From assembly GCA_038363925.1 (NCBI GenBank), contig JAQQWL010000018.1:248001-312000 (forward strand): a stretch of DNA of 64,000 nt, in the 5' to 3' direction. Below, in pieces: positions 44,029 to 54,439 of this stretch (within the stretch, counting starts at the first letter, position 1; each line of letters starts with the position of its first letter). A program made the position numbers and the translations under genes. Origin of the DNA: Apiospora phragmitis (taxonomy: Eukaryota > Ascomycota > Sordariomycetes > Amphisphaeriales > Apiosporaceae). The notes beneath the pieces were generated by a model, which saw nothing but the letters and a program-made list of their open reading frames with translations, did not search any database and had not been told where the DNA came from.

Positions 44029-44457
44029 ATGGCCTCTCTGTTCACTTCTGTGGGTATGCCGATAGCCCTGGGTTCCTTTTTGGGGGGCATCATCATCGCA
44101 GGTGTCCATGCCTACCACGGAAGCACCGTCATGCTCGTGTCTGCAGCCGCATTTCGGTTATGGGTAGCGTGTGAATGGATAGTGTATTCTCAGAAAAAGC
44201 ACCGGATGAAGGGCTACGTCTTCATGGAGGCGTTTCTTCTTTCGGTGGTGGTCGTAGCCGGTGCTATGGGCATAACGTATGCCAAAGACTGGCGTCTTCT
44301 TCCTGTACTTAGGCTCTACATGCTACTGGTGAGTGGTGGTCTATCCCATATGAAAATGGATACTCTGACAAATTAGGTCATCTCCATTGGCTATGGACTA
44401 GAAGATCTGTTGGCCGCGATATGGGCGATCCAGTATCGGAATGACAGCGATGAATAA
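44029..44457 (+). CDS. Small four-pass membrane protein, 126 aa
   Basis: Two exons: 44029-44328 and 44377-44457, with a 48-bp intron (GTGAGT...TTAG, phase 0). The protein has four hydrophobic segments: about residues 8-28, 33-52, 64-84 and 91-113, the last one formed across the splice junction (LYMLL-VISIGYGLEDLLAAIW). It has short loops, a basic loop QKKHRMKG between helices 2 and 3, and a polar C-terminal end QYRNDSDE. I recognise no family. The size and topology resemble uncharacterised fungal integral membrane proteins. The intron model is well supported because the spliced frame ends cleanly right after the fourth helix. Confidence 0.6.
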
Positions 44458-44639
44458 TCGGACAATCTGGGATCTGGTTGATCCCTGGTCTCCGGTAACG
44501 GGCTGGGATATGCTATTTGGAGCATAGTGATGGCGCTTTGGGCCAGTTCATCAAGATACTCTGTTCCCATGGCCCAGTTATCGATCGTAGTTTTCGAGCC
44601 TCTACTGCGGCAACTGCATTTTAAAATGTATAACGCTAC

Positions 44640-45222
44640 TTAAGCAACAGCCGTCATTTGATATGGTCTGAGGAGCACGGCCACAGATGTGCACTTGGTC
44701 TCCCGTCTAGAATCGAGCTCATCCATCTTCCCATCGTTGGTAACTTTATCTGTACAGTCCAATGTCAAGTTGATAGAACCAAAAGCATGGAATCGTACAC
44801 TGTGCCAACGTGAGAATGGAGCTTCATCGATATTCGAAGGTCACTTACGGCCACTGGGGGTCCTCATCGCTGCAGACCCACGTTTGGTTGATATTGAGCC
44901 TACGACTGAGGCTGTTGAAGCCAAAGGTCGTCTGCGTGATAGTACCCTCTGGCCCATCGGTGCATGTATACGGAATGGTACTATAGAAGCCGCCGAACGG
45001 CTGGCTATCCGACGCACTACATTGAGATGTGTGCGACAACGTGGGATTCGATAGTTCGAAGCTGAGATTTCCCCGTGCATTCGACACCTGGTGGTCGAAG
45101 TTTTTGATTTCCCAAGAAAAGTTGCCGAGGGTTGCAGCCTGGCAGCCTGTGGCATTCGTCCGGCTGCGCATTGGCGAAGCAGCTGCCGATAATGTAGTCA
45201 AGACGGAGATGGCGTGCTGCAT
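44640..45222 (-). CDS. Secreted cysteine-containing protein, 177 aa
   Basis: Two exons: 45222-44849 and 44799-44640, with a 49-bp intron (GTAAGT...CACAG). The N-terminus MQHAISVLTTLSAAAS is a signal peptide, with likely cleavage shortly after it. The mature chain has six Cys in the contexts TGCQA, SQCSA, YTCTD, WVCSD, LDCTD and TKCTS, enough for three disulfides, and many N-glycosylation sequons (NFS, NLS, NQT, NLT). WEIKNFDHQVS at the start and NINQTW in the middle recall a family of small secreted fungal beta-sandwich proteins (AA1-like), often listed as effector candidates. Without the intron the frame stops just after PQWP; splicing restores a second half with matching composition and the last two Cys. 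Extracellular role; partner unknown. Confidence 0.7.
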
Positions 45223-45352
45223 GGTGGTCAAGTGACAGGGTCAAGGAAATTTTTATTTTAGAATCATGGAGCGTTGAGGCTACTGCTCCCTAAATATCCG
45301 GCTGGCCAGCCGCCTTTGCGCGAATAAATACCAGAGCATGGCCTACGGTAGA

Positions 45353-45760
45353 TCCAATTGAGTGGGACTAACCAGGGAGGGCTAAGTGAGGAATAGGGAC
45401 GATGGATGTGCCAAAACCCCTTCACAAGATTAGAAGATCGTGCATTTGATCATCTAGATGTATTAGGCGTCCTGCAGTGCTTCCGCCTCTGAGTACTCCA
45501 CCCCCCTGTCCCAGACCCAAAACCGCTCAATCGACCAAGTTTCGATGCTGTAAAGTAGCCCAGTATTGGTCCAGAAAAGTAGTATACGCGTCTAGATCCT
45601 GCTCCGACTCCCAGGTTGGGCATTCGTACCCAATCCACTTTACAGAGTAGTATAGGAATCCACTTCTGCTGTCGTAGTGCCCTATCACCGCATCCATATT
45701 ATGATCTGATTTTCCCTCCCTGATTGCGGGCCGCTGCTGGCTCTCCAGCCATACGGCCAC
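45353..45760. repeat. Segmental duplication, copy 2 (with 33724-34143)
   Basis: Contains the 3' flank and most of the chromodomain of the gene at 45527-45964. The two copies differ by scattered substitutions, mainly transitions. Confidence 0.9.
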
Positions 45761-45964
45761 AGAACCATCTCGTCCGCATACCCAGAGCAAGTCCACGTTC
45801 GGCCCGGCCTCCAGCAAACGCTCCCTGTTCTCGGCTAACACGCCATGGAATACAGCATTAGGCGTTTGTAGAGTGTAGAGAACCTGCACTACGACTAGAT
45901 TCAATGACCAATGTGTTCGGATCCCCAAGCCTTTCAAAGCTGATGTAAGATCTTGCGTTGCCAT
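45527..45964 (-). CDS. Chromodomain protein, 145 aa
   Basis: The C-terminal chromodomain (residues about 88-140) begins HNMDAVIGHYDSRSGF and has the core YYSVKWIGYECPTWE, including Tyr/Trp/Trp-type aromatic cage positions, then a helix (FLDQYWATLQH). The N-terminal 85 residues have an Asn/Glu-rich helix (NAVFHGVLAENRERLLEAG) and VDLLWVCGRDGSVAVWL, without a domain I recognise. Proteins like this are common near fungal transposons, where the module resembles integrase-linked chromodomains; it may be a domesticated piece. Single exon, intact, start at the first ATG. A truncated duplicate lies 11.6 kb away. Confidence 0.6.
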   Translation of the reverse strand: MATQDLTSALKGLGIRTHWSLNLVVVQVLYTLQTPNAVFHGVLAENRERLLEAGPNVDLLWVCGRDGSVAVWLESQQRPAIREGKSDHNMDAVIGHYDSRSGFLYYSVKWIGYECPTWESEQDLDAYTTFLDQYWATLQHRNLVD

Positions 45965-46383
45965 GTTTTATGCTTCCTTTCGTCAAATATAATCTATCCT
46001 GACGAAAAGCTGCGATGTGCGACCATAGTTCTGTACGGTATGTACTAGTGGGAAGCTTGTGTAGAACCGTGTCTGGAAGGCGCTTTTATGTGGATTCCGC
46101 TCCCCTATTCCGGTTATGGCGTAACAGCACCAGCTGGGTAGCGACATTATTGACGACGTAGGCCTGAATAGGCTTTTGCCGTGTACACTATAACTATCCG
46201 ATTCGGGTCACAGTAGGCACATCTAGCACTAAAAGTCGACCTAGGTAAAAGTTGGCTCCTGTCTCAAAATTGCCAAAAAGCGCCATAGTATAGTTGCAGT
46301 TTTCCAACTCATATAGATGGGCATCTCGTCAGATCTGCGTCCTTAGGGCTTAGGTGAGCGAGGAAAGTCGCAGTGTAAGAATC
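45965..46383. other. Divergent promoter region
   Basis: Lies between the minus-strand chromodomain gene and the plus-strand cyclin gene; no specific site identified. Confidence 0.35.
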
Positions 46384-47067
46384 ATGGCAACTGGGTTGGA
46401 TCCCTTATGTCAATCAGGTACCAAACGAGCCATGAATACGACCGCGCTTGCACGACTAAGCCTAGACGCTATAACCGAAGACATGACGTCCATTTTAGCA
46501 CGTACTACCCACGACCTCCTCTCCCACGTAACATCGCCGGATGCAGTTGGCATTCATCAAGCCTCCAGGTGTTGCCGAAGATGGACGGGAGGCGTCTCCG
46601 ATAGTTCCGTGGACAGTGAGGCATTATTACTTCAAGGTTTCATTTCCTATCTGGTGAAGGCCTCCAACACCAGTTCGCTTACATTGCTGGCTACCTTGGT
46701 GTACTTACACCGGTTGAAAGGGAAGCTCGCGTTGGCGACACGCAAATACAAATGTACAATGTACCGTATCTTCCTAGCTGCGCTTATAGTAGCGACGAAG
46801 TATCTACATGACTGGTCGCCGAGGAACAAGAAGTGGGCCAAATACAGTCGTTGGTCTTGTGGGCCCGTCAGTTTCCGGTTCACTCTACCGGATGTCAACC
46901 TGATGGAGGTCGAGATGTTGTCCTTGCTCGAATGGCGGCTAGGCGTCACTGAAGATGATTTCGTCCACGTTCAGGTGCCATCCCTGAGCCCCATAGGACA
47001 GCTGAGAAAACATCACCAGGTTCGGCACACCGGCGTCCGCAGCTGGGATGATATTCGAAGGCAGTGA
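46384..47067 (+). CDS. PCL/Pho80-type cyclin, 227 aa
   Basis: Has the Pho85-cyclin form of the cyclin box: LLLQGFISYLVKAS, LLATLVYLHRLKGK, the signature YRIFLAALIVATKYLHD, KKWAKYS, then FTLPDVNLMEVEMLSLLEWRL. The conserved Asp and Asn/Lys of this class are present. Such cyclins activate a Pho85-type kinase in phosphate sensing, polarity or cell-cycle entry; which role applies here is not visible. A nine-residue insert (about RWSCGPVSF) interrupts the usual helix boundary before FTLPD. The first 75 residues are unique. The start is at ATG 46384; an alternative ATG is 46432. Intact, one exon. Confidence 0.8.
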   Translation: MATGLDPLCQSGTKRAMNTTALARLSLDAITEDMTSILARTTHDLLSHVTSPDAVGIHQASRCCRRWTGGVSDSSVDSEALLLQGFISYLVKASNTSSLTLLATLVYLHRLKGKLALATRKYKCTMYRIFLAALIVATKYLHDWSPRNKKWAKYSRWSCGPVSFRFTLPDVNLMEVEMLSLLEWRLGVTEDDFVHVQVPSLSPIGQLRKHHQVRHTGVRSWDDIRRQ

Positions 47068-47285
47068 CGTAGCTGGAAAACAGTACACCGATACTCGGCT
47101 TGGGAACCTGTCTGGTGGTCTTTTGGGACTTTTCTTCTTTCTCCGACAGCTTGACAGACCCCTGCCGGCGCCCTACAGCTTGAAATGACCACTAAGAATC
47201 GGAAGGTAATTCAATACCTATCAGCCTTGGAAGGCATTTTCCGGCATGATAATATCTGTAATACATGAAGCACTTCAGAGTTCAT

Positions 47286-47538
47286 TTAGATACCTTCACG
47301 GCTAGCTATTCCATCTAGAAGAGATATCCCACCGACAACGACTTGTTTCTGGTATGAATCTTCGATGGTGGGATCATACTGCAGGGCGGTAAAGTATTGA
47401 TTAGTATGGGATGCAGGTGGGATTTGGGAACAACTTGCCGTTGAGACAATGGTGTATGTAGAACTGGATTGCAAGAGCCATTTTCCCGACACCTTCTTCT
47501 AATATCACCAGTCTGTGGAGTGGTACCTCGGAAGACAT
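47286..47538 (-). pseudogene. Ras-family GTPase relic
   Basis: A 5' part from ATG 47538 reads MSSEVPLHRLVILEEGVGKM then ALAIQF. A GC-AG intron with donor GCAAGT and branch TACTAAT follows, then the effector (switch I) segment YDPTIEDSYQKQVVV and LLDGIASREGI. YDPTIEDSY is the Ras/Rho-class signature. The P-loop (normally G-x4-G-K-S/T) reads EEGVGKM, lacking the first Gly residues and the Ser/Thr, so nucleotide binding is unlikely. The intron phase does not restore the frame exactly, and the G3 region DTAGQ is degenerate (DGIASRE). The G4/G5 motifs are absent: a 3'-truncated pseudogene. Confidence 0.6.
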
Positions 47539-48178
47539 CGCGACACGTTAGCTAGCGATGAAGTCAGCATCGATGAAATTGTTACGCATCACGGTATGCC
47601 CGAAGTTGCGGGGACAGTCCTACAGTAGAATACAGGTCATACCGTAGTGTATTAGGGTGTGTGGTAAGTGAAAGAAGATCGTCTTTGGGCGCTTGGCAGC
47701 ATGTTGTGGCTCATATACAACTCAATCAAGCCATTGCTAGATCTAGCCATGCTCAGTCCGATGGGTCGGAATGAGGTCCCCAGCCTGGTGAGATCGTACC
47801 CTCGACTAACGATGGCTGCAGCGGACCGAAAGCATGATGCTGGGTAGGGATCTTCTGCTTCCGCTTTGAATCGGGGCCTCTACGCCGAAATAACACAAGT
47901 GAAGCGGTTGAGAATGTCAGGCTCTTCGGCAGGCCGCGTCAGATCCATGGGAAGTAGGGCATTTGCCGCCGCTCCCGAGCGCCGATACTGTCGCGTGTAT
48001 GTATAACACCAAAAGATAACTTAGAGTAAATCTCAATTGATCACAATTTCATCGTCAAGGAGCTATGTATTCACCCATTATGGCTTTCTCGCATGCCAAA
48101 CGTGCCTTCATAAGTAGTCAGTATATCTTGCTTGCCATCAAAGAGAGGCTGTCTGCTACGCAGTGGGCACTGTATTAC
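47539..48178. other. No recognised gene
   Basis: Nothing recognisable on either strand. Confidence 0.35.
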
Positions 48179-49427
48179 TCACATGGTGCATGAAAACCTT
48201 TTCGAATGAGTGCAGACCTCAAGTCGCACTCTGTTCTCAAACAGTACCAAATCTTCCAATCTCCAATTGCCGTAACGCATCAACGGCGCTCTTGACATGG
48301 ACGAAATCGCTGGTTGCATCCCAAAATTGAACCACCGTCCGATATCCTGTTGGTCCTCGCTCTCAGGCCACGGGTGAAATGGGATCTCCTGTTGTTGATG
48401 CTCCACCTCTACAAACCCAAGCTTTTCGAGAGTGGAGGCAAGATCCTCCTGAGGCCACAGAGGCTTCCCGTGTGTGTCAAAAGCTTCATACAGCTGGTCC
48501 GTCCAGCGGTAGATCTCTGCATCCTGTGGCAAGCTGCCATCTTTGCTGAATGGACGAAAGTCGATCTCAATATGTTCGAAAACTCCCAAGCCGGGCTTCA
48601 GGTGGCTTTGTTACAGGATCAGCCTTTTATTTCGTAGATGTGACAGAACACGTGGTAACTGACTTGAAAACGTTTTGGTACAGGGTCGTCCAGTTCGCAA
48701 CGCAGCCTCCCAGAAGCTGCATGTGGATCAAATCCATGGAATCCTTTTCAAGGCCCCAATTGAGATCGGTGATATCCTGTCCTTGAAAACTGACGCCCGG
48801 GGGGATTCTATGCTCGTGTTAGCAGCCTCAAAGCCTCTCAAAATATGCCGTTATCATACAGTTGGGGCTGCATTCTTAAACATGTATCTAATCCGATGAC
48901 CTTTGCAAATGGATAGAGTCTATATGTATCAGTCAGTCACGAGTGCCCTTTCCAAGTGAATGCTATGATTAGTACTCAGCCATTTCGTTGCACCAAATCC
49001 CTGTACCACAGCCGAGATCGAGAACTCTCAGCACTGCGTTGCTCTCTATAGGACGTGCATGCAAGCCGCGGACAGAACCCATCGCTTGGCGGGTTTTGAT
49101 GAAGAAGCTGTGGAAACGATCCAGCCTATCTTGCTCCCCCTCGTCAATCGGAAATAGGCAATTCCCTCTTGTACTATACGCTCGACCATTCTCTATAAAG
49201 TACTCTACATACTCCCGAGCTGCCTGGGCAGGACCCCTAATCACCCAGGTTAGTACTGTTCGACAAGTATTGTTGTGGTATGACAAGTTCAAAACAAAAT
49301 TAGGGACCTTGTAAAGGTAGAGGACCATATACATACACCAGGCTGTTAGCCATTTGTAGTACTCGAATAGTTCTGGTACTAATAGCACATGTTCGATGTA
49401 CAATCCACAGTTTGTTGGCTTGAACAA
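48179..49427 (-). CDS. LaeA-like SAM-dependent methyltransferase, four exons
   Basis: Exons by splice-site reading: 49427-48976 (5' end uncertain), 48919-48860, 48807-48664 and 48605-48179, with introns of 56, 52 and 58 bp. All phases fit. Product about 360 aa. It has motif I VLDLGCGTGIW, then ELYPFAKVIGLD (motif II acidic residue), IPPGVSFQGQDI, DLIHMQLLGGCVANW (motif III/IV) and KPGLGVFEHIEIDFRP with DIGRWFNFGM near the end. This order is that of LaeA and other fungal Methyltransf_23 proteins, several of which regulate secondary metabolism. The N-terminal 75 residues are atypical and might contain a missed intron or come from a wrong start; EYFIENGRAYSTRG resembles the usual ENGR(x)Y entry to the domain. 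Apparently intact. Confidence 0.75.
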
Positions 49428-50899
49428 AGAAGAACGCGGATGCTTCTAGGAGTGTGGAGCAAAGGTAAGAATATATAGATATGATTACGTCTTTATCCTT
49501 TTCCCTTTACACTAGCTTACATGTAGTAGCTGTCATATGCAATATTTATGCAAATACTCCATGCCCAGGCTCTAGTGAATGGGCGCCTATACCCCTATGG
49601 GCATCTATTCACTCTATCGTACACGACCCTGACACCTTGCTCGTGAAGGTAGATGCCACCTTACAGATCCCTCCCCAATATCCTTTTTGATTTAATAGCG
49701 CTAGTTGCTCCGAGTAGATGCTCCGAGAATGCTAATGGGACCGGATGTAGATCACGACGGGTGCGCCAAAACAGTGTGGTTGAACCGGGAACGGGGTTGA
49801 AGACAGCTACGGATAGACGCAGGTCAATATGGCATACGATTACGTCTTGCGACCTGTTAGATTCGCTTTCTGAGCTAGGTTATTGCTAGCTTCAACTCAA
49901 GCACAGTGATTTAGGAATATTGATGCAATCCCAACCATCGCGTTTCGCCTCCTCAGTTGGTGGCCCAGCGCCACTGTAAACCTGTACCCAAGAGTAGTGG
50001 TGTTCTTCTATAGGGCAACTGCATGGCGCCTGAAGAATAGAATTTGACTGGTACTCTGCATAAAGTTGGACGCACAACCCGGCTGGTAACTTGGCAGACT
50101 ACTAACAAGGTAGATCGTCTTGGCAGGCATATCACACGGCATAATACGAGGATTTGGCTTGATAGTTCGAGAGCTTTAGCGAGGTTACGATAGCGCCACG
50201 TCCTCGTTTCAGGGCAGCCTGTTAGTCTGTTCGTAGCAGTAGCAACGCCTGCTCATCTGGCTCGCATCAAGACACCGAAGAGAGCATGTATTAATAATAG
50301 ACCGTATCTACGGCTAGTCACAATCTGCTCTTACGCCATAACCGAAACGGGGTAGCCGATATGTACATAACAAGGCGGTTCTACGCAGATACGGTAAGGT
50401 TATACCCCTGGCACAACCTAGTCATGTACCCTAATGACAGAAGTTATCTACCTCGGTGGACTCGCCCGTCTGGAATTGATTTTATTCTTATGCCACCTGA
50501 AGATCAACAATACGTCCAGGGTAATTAGAGCCAGGCCCCCGACACCAGCTCCGACCCCAATGCCGACCTTAGCTGCTGTGGATATTGCTCATCTCGTGGC
50601 TGTAATACTAGTTTCAGGGATGATGTAGTTCGTTGCTGGCGGCACAGCGGTCGTTCTCGCCCGGTACGTACTTTCTGCTGGCTACCTAATCGGCCACTCT
50701 CGGAGAATGTCACTGCAGCAAGCGGATGTACGTTGACTAAGGGAGGGCCGAATTGGTGCGATCCTACCACCGCCGCATGGTTATTAGGTGTATGTTATGT
50801 TGAAAATGGCTAGCTTGATCCCGGCTCGATGTGACACTGCCCCTTCAAGGTTGAATGAAATTACGCGAAGGGATACCAATCGATAACCAGTAGAGTCTA
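49428..50899. other. No recognised gene
   Basis: Short frames only. Confidence 0.35.
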
Positions 50900-51437
50900 T
50901 TAATCCAGCTGCCTTTGGTAAAGTAGGCTATCCTGGGGCCTCAGGCAGACCAACGCACGCCACTTCGTGTATGCAAACCCTTCATTCACGGAGCAACCGT
51001 TCCTGGAGGTCGGGATCAAGGATTGACTCGAGGTCTCTGTCCGCGGCGGGATAATAGACATGATACCTTTACTGCCTAGCTGTTCAAGCTCGAGTGATAG
51101 ACCATGATAGGAGAACTCGAAGCAGGAGGAATGATAATCTGCCTTTAGTTGATGGGCTCGATCGTTTTTCTGCGGCAATGCCATGATGGGTAGGCCGTGT
51201 GCTTCGTTAGTAGTGTCGATGGTGATGTTTTTGGCGCTGCACATCGTCATGGAGGGCTTGTGGTTGCGAAAAGTGAAGAAAAAGGGGGAAAGTCGGATCC
51301 TGTCTAATAAAGGATGTACGTGTTATAGTTGTGCCGGGCAGATCGATCATCGAGTGCTGTCGAGGACTGCGGAAATTCACATCCGACTTAGAGGCAGTTT
51401 CCTGTTGGTCGACTTGAAAGCCTATTTCTGGGTACAA
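50900..51437 (-). pseudogene. Hypothetical gene, frameshifted
   Basis: Two minus-strand frames overlap at 51207-51250. The upstream one reads SMIDLPGTTITRTSFI and FPLFLHFSQPQALHDDV. The downstream one takes over in another frame with CSAKNITIDTTNEAHGLPIM and SSCFEFSYHGLSLELEQLG. The composition is continuous across the join, as expected of a single gene with a one-base shift. No family recognised; no membrane helix. Confidence 0.4.
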
Positions 51438-52727
51438 CCATCCATAATCTTTCTCTCATGGAGGCCTCCCTCGATATCTAGTGTCGTGCAATGGATGACA
51501 TGCCATGACTAGGTACCGTATTGTCAGCCTCTAATCTAAATCGGTACAGTTGCGGCTGACAGATCAGTGCCGTTCATCTCCCATGTGGTCGAATGCAAGG
51601 TGAGATAGGGCGCATCTGAGGCTGCCTATCTGTCATGCACGCCTGGGCCATCCGAAGAGGAGGCTACTATGTTGAATACGAGTTGGCTCGTAGGATTTGG
51701 CAGTGTTTGTGAGGCCGTGATCGTACACGGCCGACTCCCAACGCTGTCACACGAAGCCATGGCGTTCTGGCAGTGCGTAGGTAGCATTCCTCTTCCACGC
51801 TACTACTACAACAAGACTTAGAAAGTATTGCCATGCTCAATGACATGCAGGAAGCCGAGATTATCTCTTCCCTGACGAGGAGTCTCGCTTCGTGGGATTG
51901 TCGGTCCAAGAAGCCAAGACGAACATATTTGATGTGGGAAGCAACATACTAGACGTGATTTGACTCATGATAAGATGTAGGCCCAATAAGAAGCATTACA
52001 AAAGTCTACTTCTTAGACAGGATTTTCTGTCACTGACTGTACGGCCTTTCGCATTACGCATAATTTGGGACACCGATTTCTTCAATCGCAGCAGTCGGTA
52101 GCCGGGAACGCCAGGTCGTTTGCCATTTTAGCCTTGTGGCCTTCGCCCGACGGCAGCGCCAGCACCCTATAGCCTTCGGTGTAGCATCGGTGCCCTGTTG
52201 GAGTGCTGTGGGTCAATCCATTTGCCCCGTCATCATATCTTAGGCCTACGTTAAAACAACTGCAGGGACTGCGGTTGCCTGCACAATGGGCTGCTGTCCA
52301 TCTATATAAGGCTATAGTACTACTCTCGATACTGTTTTCCCATCGCCCTTACTTCATTTTTGCAGCCACAAATGGCAGTCAATTCCAGGCAATTGGAAGT
52401 GACTCATGTGCCCCCGACTTGACCATATCGAACCTTTTATGGGGCTACGTACACCACACCAGTCATTCTTGAACAACAACGACGACCCCTCCCAAGGGCT
52501 ATGGCTTTCACCGATGGAACTGATGATGTCTCTCAGTAAGTATGGTATTGGCCCTTTGGCGAGCTGTGACGAGAACTGATGAGAAGAAGTAGTTCATTCT
52601 TGGGCACCAGAGGCATCGGCAACAATGTCTCCCCACGGCAACACCAACGCCCTATGGATCGAATAGGCAGCCGAATATAGCCCTTGGCTCAATCGAATAC
52701 CGCGGCGGTGACAGGGGTAGCAACACA
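51438..52727. other. No recognised gene
   Basis: Contains only short frames (for example 51667-51909 on the minus strand). Confidence 0.35.
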
Positions 52728-53369
52728 ATGGCGAGAGGCAATAGCAGCAATGCAAATCGAACCCTACGAGGCGGGTTTGACGGACCACACCAGTTTCTCC
52801 CACGGCCGACCCAGGAGTACATCAACTCGCTCGACAAAGAGCTGCCGCATTTACCCACCAACTTACTGGCGCAGGAACAAGATGACGTGTTGAATCAAGT
52901 CAACGACCGGCTCTCTCAATGTGCTTTTGACTTCGTGGCAAGATACCAATTTCCGGTCCCTCTTACCCAGGATAAGCGGCCAGTCGAAGGACCAAGTGAT
53001 CGGGAATGGACGGAGTGGGTGGCCCTGCTTAAGAGCCTGGCAACCAAGAGGAGGATTCCGAGCCGTGTCATTTATGGTGGACAAATTAAGCAGCTGGTTA
53101 CCATCTTAGAAAACTCTCTGGAGATGCGCCATGCTGCAAAACACCAATCCCGGCCGCTAAAAGACGACAGGAATGTCCTGCAGCTAATTAGTGCAGGTAT
53201 TCAAGTGGCCAAGTTCCTCAAGGACGCTCCAGCTACGGAATACCTAGACAAACTATATTGCGAAACTGAGGAACTGATCCAATCTCGGAAACTTGCGCCT
53301 GCGTCAACCGACGGTAGTCTTGTACCCCATAACCGGAGTAGTAACACAGGCAGAGGCCAGTTAGCCTAG
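52728..53369 (+). CDS. Hypothetical protein, 213 aa
   Basis: A clean single-exon frame from ATG 52728. After a short Asn/Arg-rich start come mostly alpha-helical segments: INSLDKELPHLPTNLL, DVLNQVNDRLSQCAFDFVA, WTEWVALLKSLATK, QIKQLVTILENSLEMRH, VLQLISAGIQVAKFLK and TEYLDKLYCETEELIQSR. There is no signal peptide, transmembrane helix, zinc motif or known domain. The regular helices suggest a small helical bundle. Composition and length support a real gene in an otherwise poor stretch. Function unknown. Confidence 0.5.
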   Translation: MARGNSSNANRTLRGGFDGPHQFLPRPTQEYINSLDKELPHLPTNLLAQEQDDVLNQVNDRLSQCAFDFVARYQFPVPLTQDKRPVEGPSDREWTEWVALLKSLATKRRIPSRVIYGGQIKQLVTILENSLEMRHAAKHQSRPLKDDRNVLQLISAGIQVAKFLKDAPATEYLDKLYCETEELIQSRKLAPASTDGSLVPHNRSSNTGRGQLA

Positions 53370-53704
53370 ACGTTTAGATAGATCAGAGGGACTTGGTGTT
53401 TTGTCCCAAATCAGAGATGTCTTCGACTATGATCCTTGGGTAAATTGATCGCTGGACTGATAGTAGCAGACACGTACTCATGTGCTGTGACGCCGTAACT
53501 GGAACATGGCAGTGTTTACGATCCGGTTAGTATCCAAATCGCACATTAAGACTTGTCGAGTCCATTCACAGTTGACGTGAGTTCATAATACAATATGGCA
53601 ACGCAAACCCCTACTTCCGCTTGGAAAGGCTCAGGGGTAGGATCGCATTGGTCGTTAGATCTAATCGTAGTGCGGGTTCCCCCATGTATGCTACTATGGA
53701 CTAA
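53370..53704. other. Short intergenic gap
   Basis: 3' flanks of two convergent genes; nothing seen. Confidence 0.35.
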
Positions 53705-54268
53705 CTAGATATCTAAGACACGGCTTACAATTATCAACATCGTAAAATAGTACCAGACTGGCTGACTTAGAGTATTTCCATCTGAAGTGACCGTTAGACC
53801 CGCCGTAGGGGTCGGCGAGCGAATAAAAGAGACATTGGCGAACGTGCTGTTAGTTGGCATGAGACTGATTATTGTACCAATGGTACCTATAGTGCGGGTT
53901 GTCCCATTTGCGCTACCTGTCCAATCGGCGCTTGCAGTCCGGACCGAGCCAGAGTGCAGGACTGTAGTTGGGTTGGGGGTGGAATCCGTGATGGTGACAA
54001 ACACAGTTTGTATTACAGTTCTCGTGATACGTTGAGCCCCACCCGTGTTGGCGTTGGTGGCCGGGGCATCCAAGGAACTCTCAGTGGTTGTCGTCGTTTG
54101 TTGCGGCGAGCTTTGTGTGTGGGGGCAGTAATCAGGCTCGAACTCTAGGGAGCCTATGGCTTTGAGCGTTCCCACCTGGAACTCGAACTTGACAATGTCC
54201 CCAGGTGAGACTTCCAAGCCTAACACACCCACAATGGGAGCGAGCAAGACGGGGATGGACAATCTCAT
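53705..54268 (-). CDS. Probable GPI-anchored, Ser/Thr-rich secreted protein, 187 aa
   Basis: Begins with a signal peptide (MRLSIPVLLAPIVGVLG). Next is a short beta-rich head with PGDIVKFEFQVGTLKAIGSL and one Cys in EPDYCPHTQSS, then a long Ser/Thr/Asn-rich region likely to be O-glycosylated, with TVIQTVFVTITDS in the middle. It ends in a hydrophobic tail (about residues 168-187, VWYYFTMLIIVSRVLDI) after a small polar stretch (SDGNTLS), the usual layout for GPI attachment. The tail could also be a plain membrane anchor. Such proteins sit at the plasma membrane or cell wall. The head resembles the cupredoxin-like N-termini of some fungal Ser-rich proteins, but only one Cys is present. Confidence 0.55.
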   Translation of the reverse strand: MRLSIPVLLAPIVGVLGLEVSPGDIVKFEFQVGTLKAIGSLEFEPDYCPHTQSSPQQTTTTTESSLDAPATNANTGGAQRITRTVIQTVFVTITDSTPNPTTVLHSGSVRTASADWTGSANGTTRTIGTIGTIISLMPTNSTFANVSFIRSPTPTAGLTVTSDGNTLSQPVWYYFTMLIIVSRVLDI

Positions 54269-54439
54269 CTTGACCAGACCCCGAGGAATGATGGTACTGC
54301 GCCTCAGCGGTCCTTAAGTACATCCATGGCTGTCTCGTCCCGGACGTCGGCCATTATTGCTCGTTTGCCCCGAGGGCGTACGGAACCAGACGCGCTCTAT
54401 GGGGCCTCGATGGATATGGGTTCCATGGCTCTATTTTGT

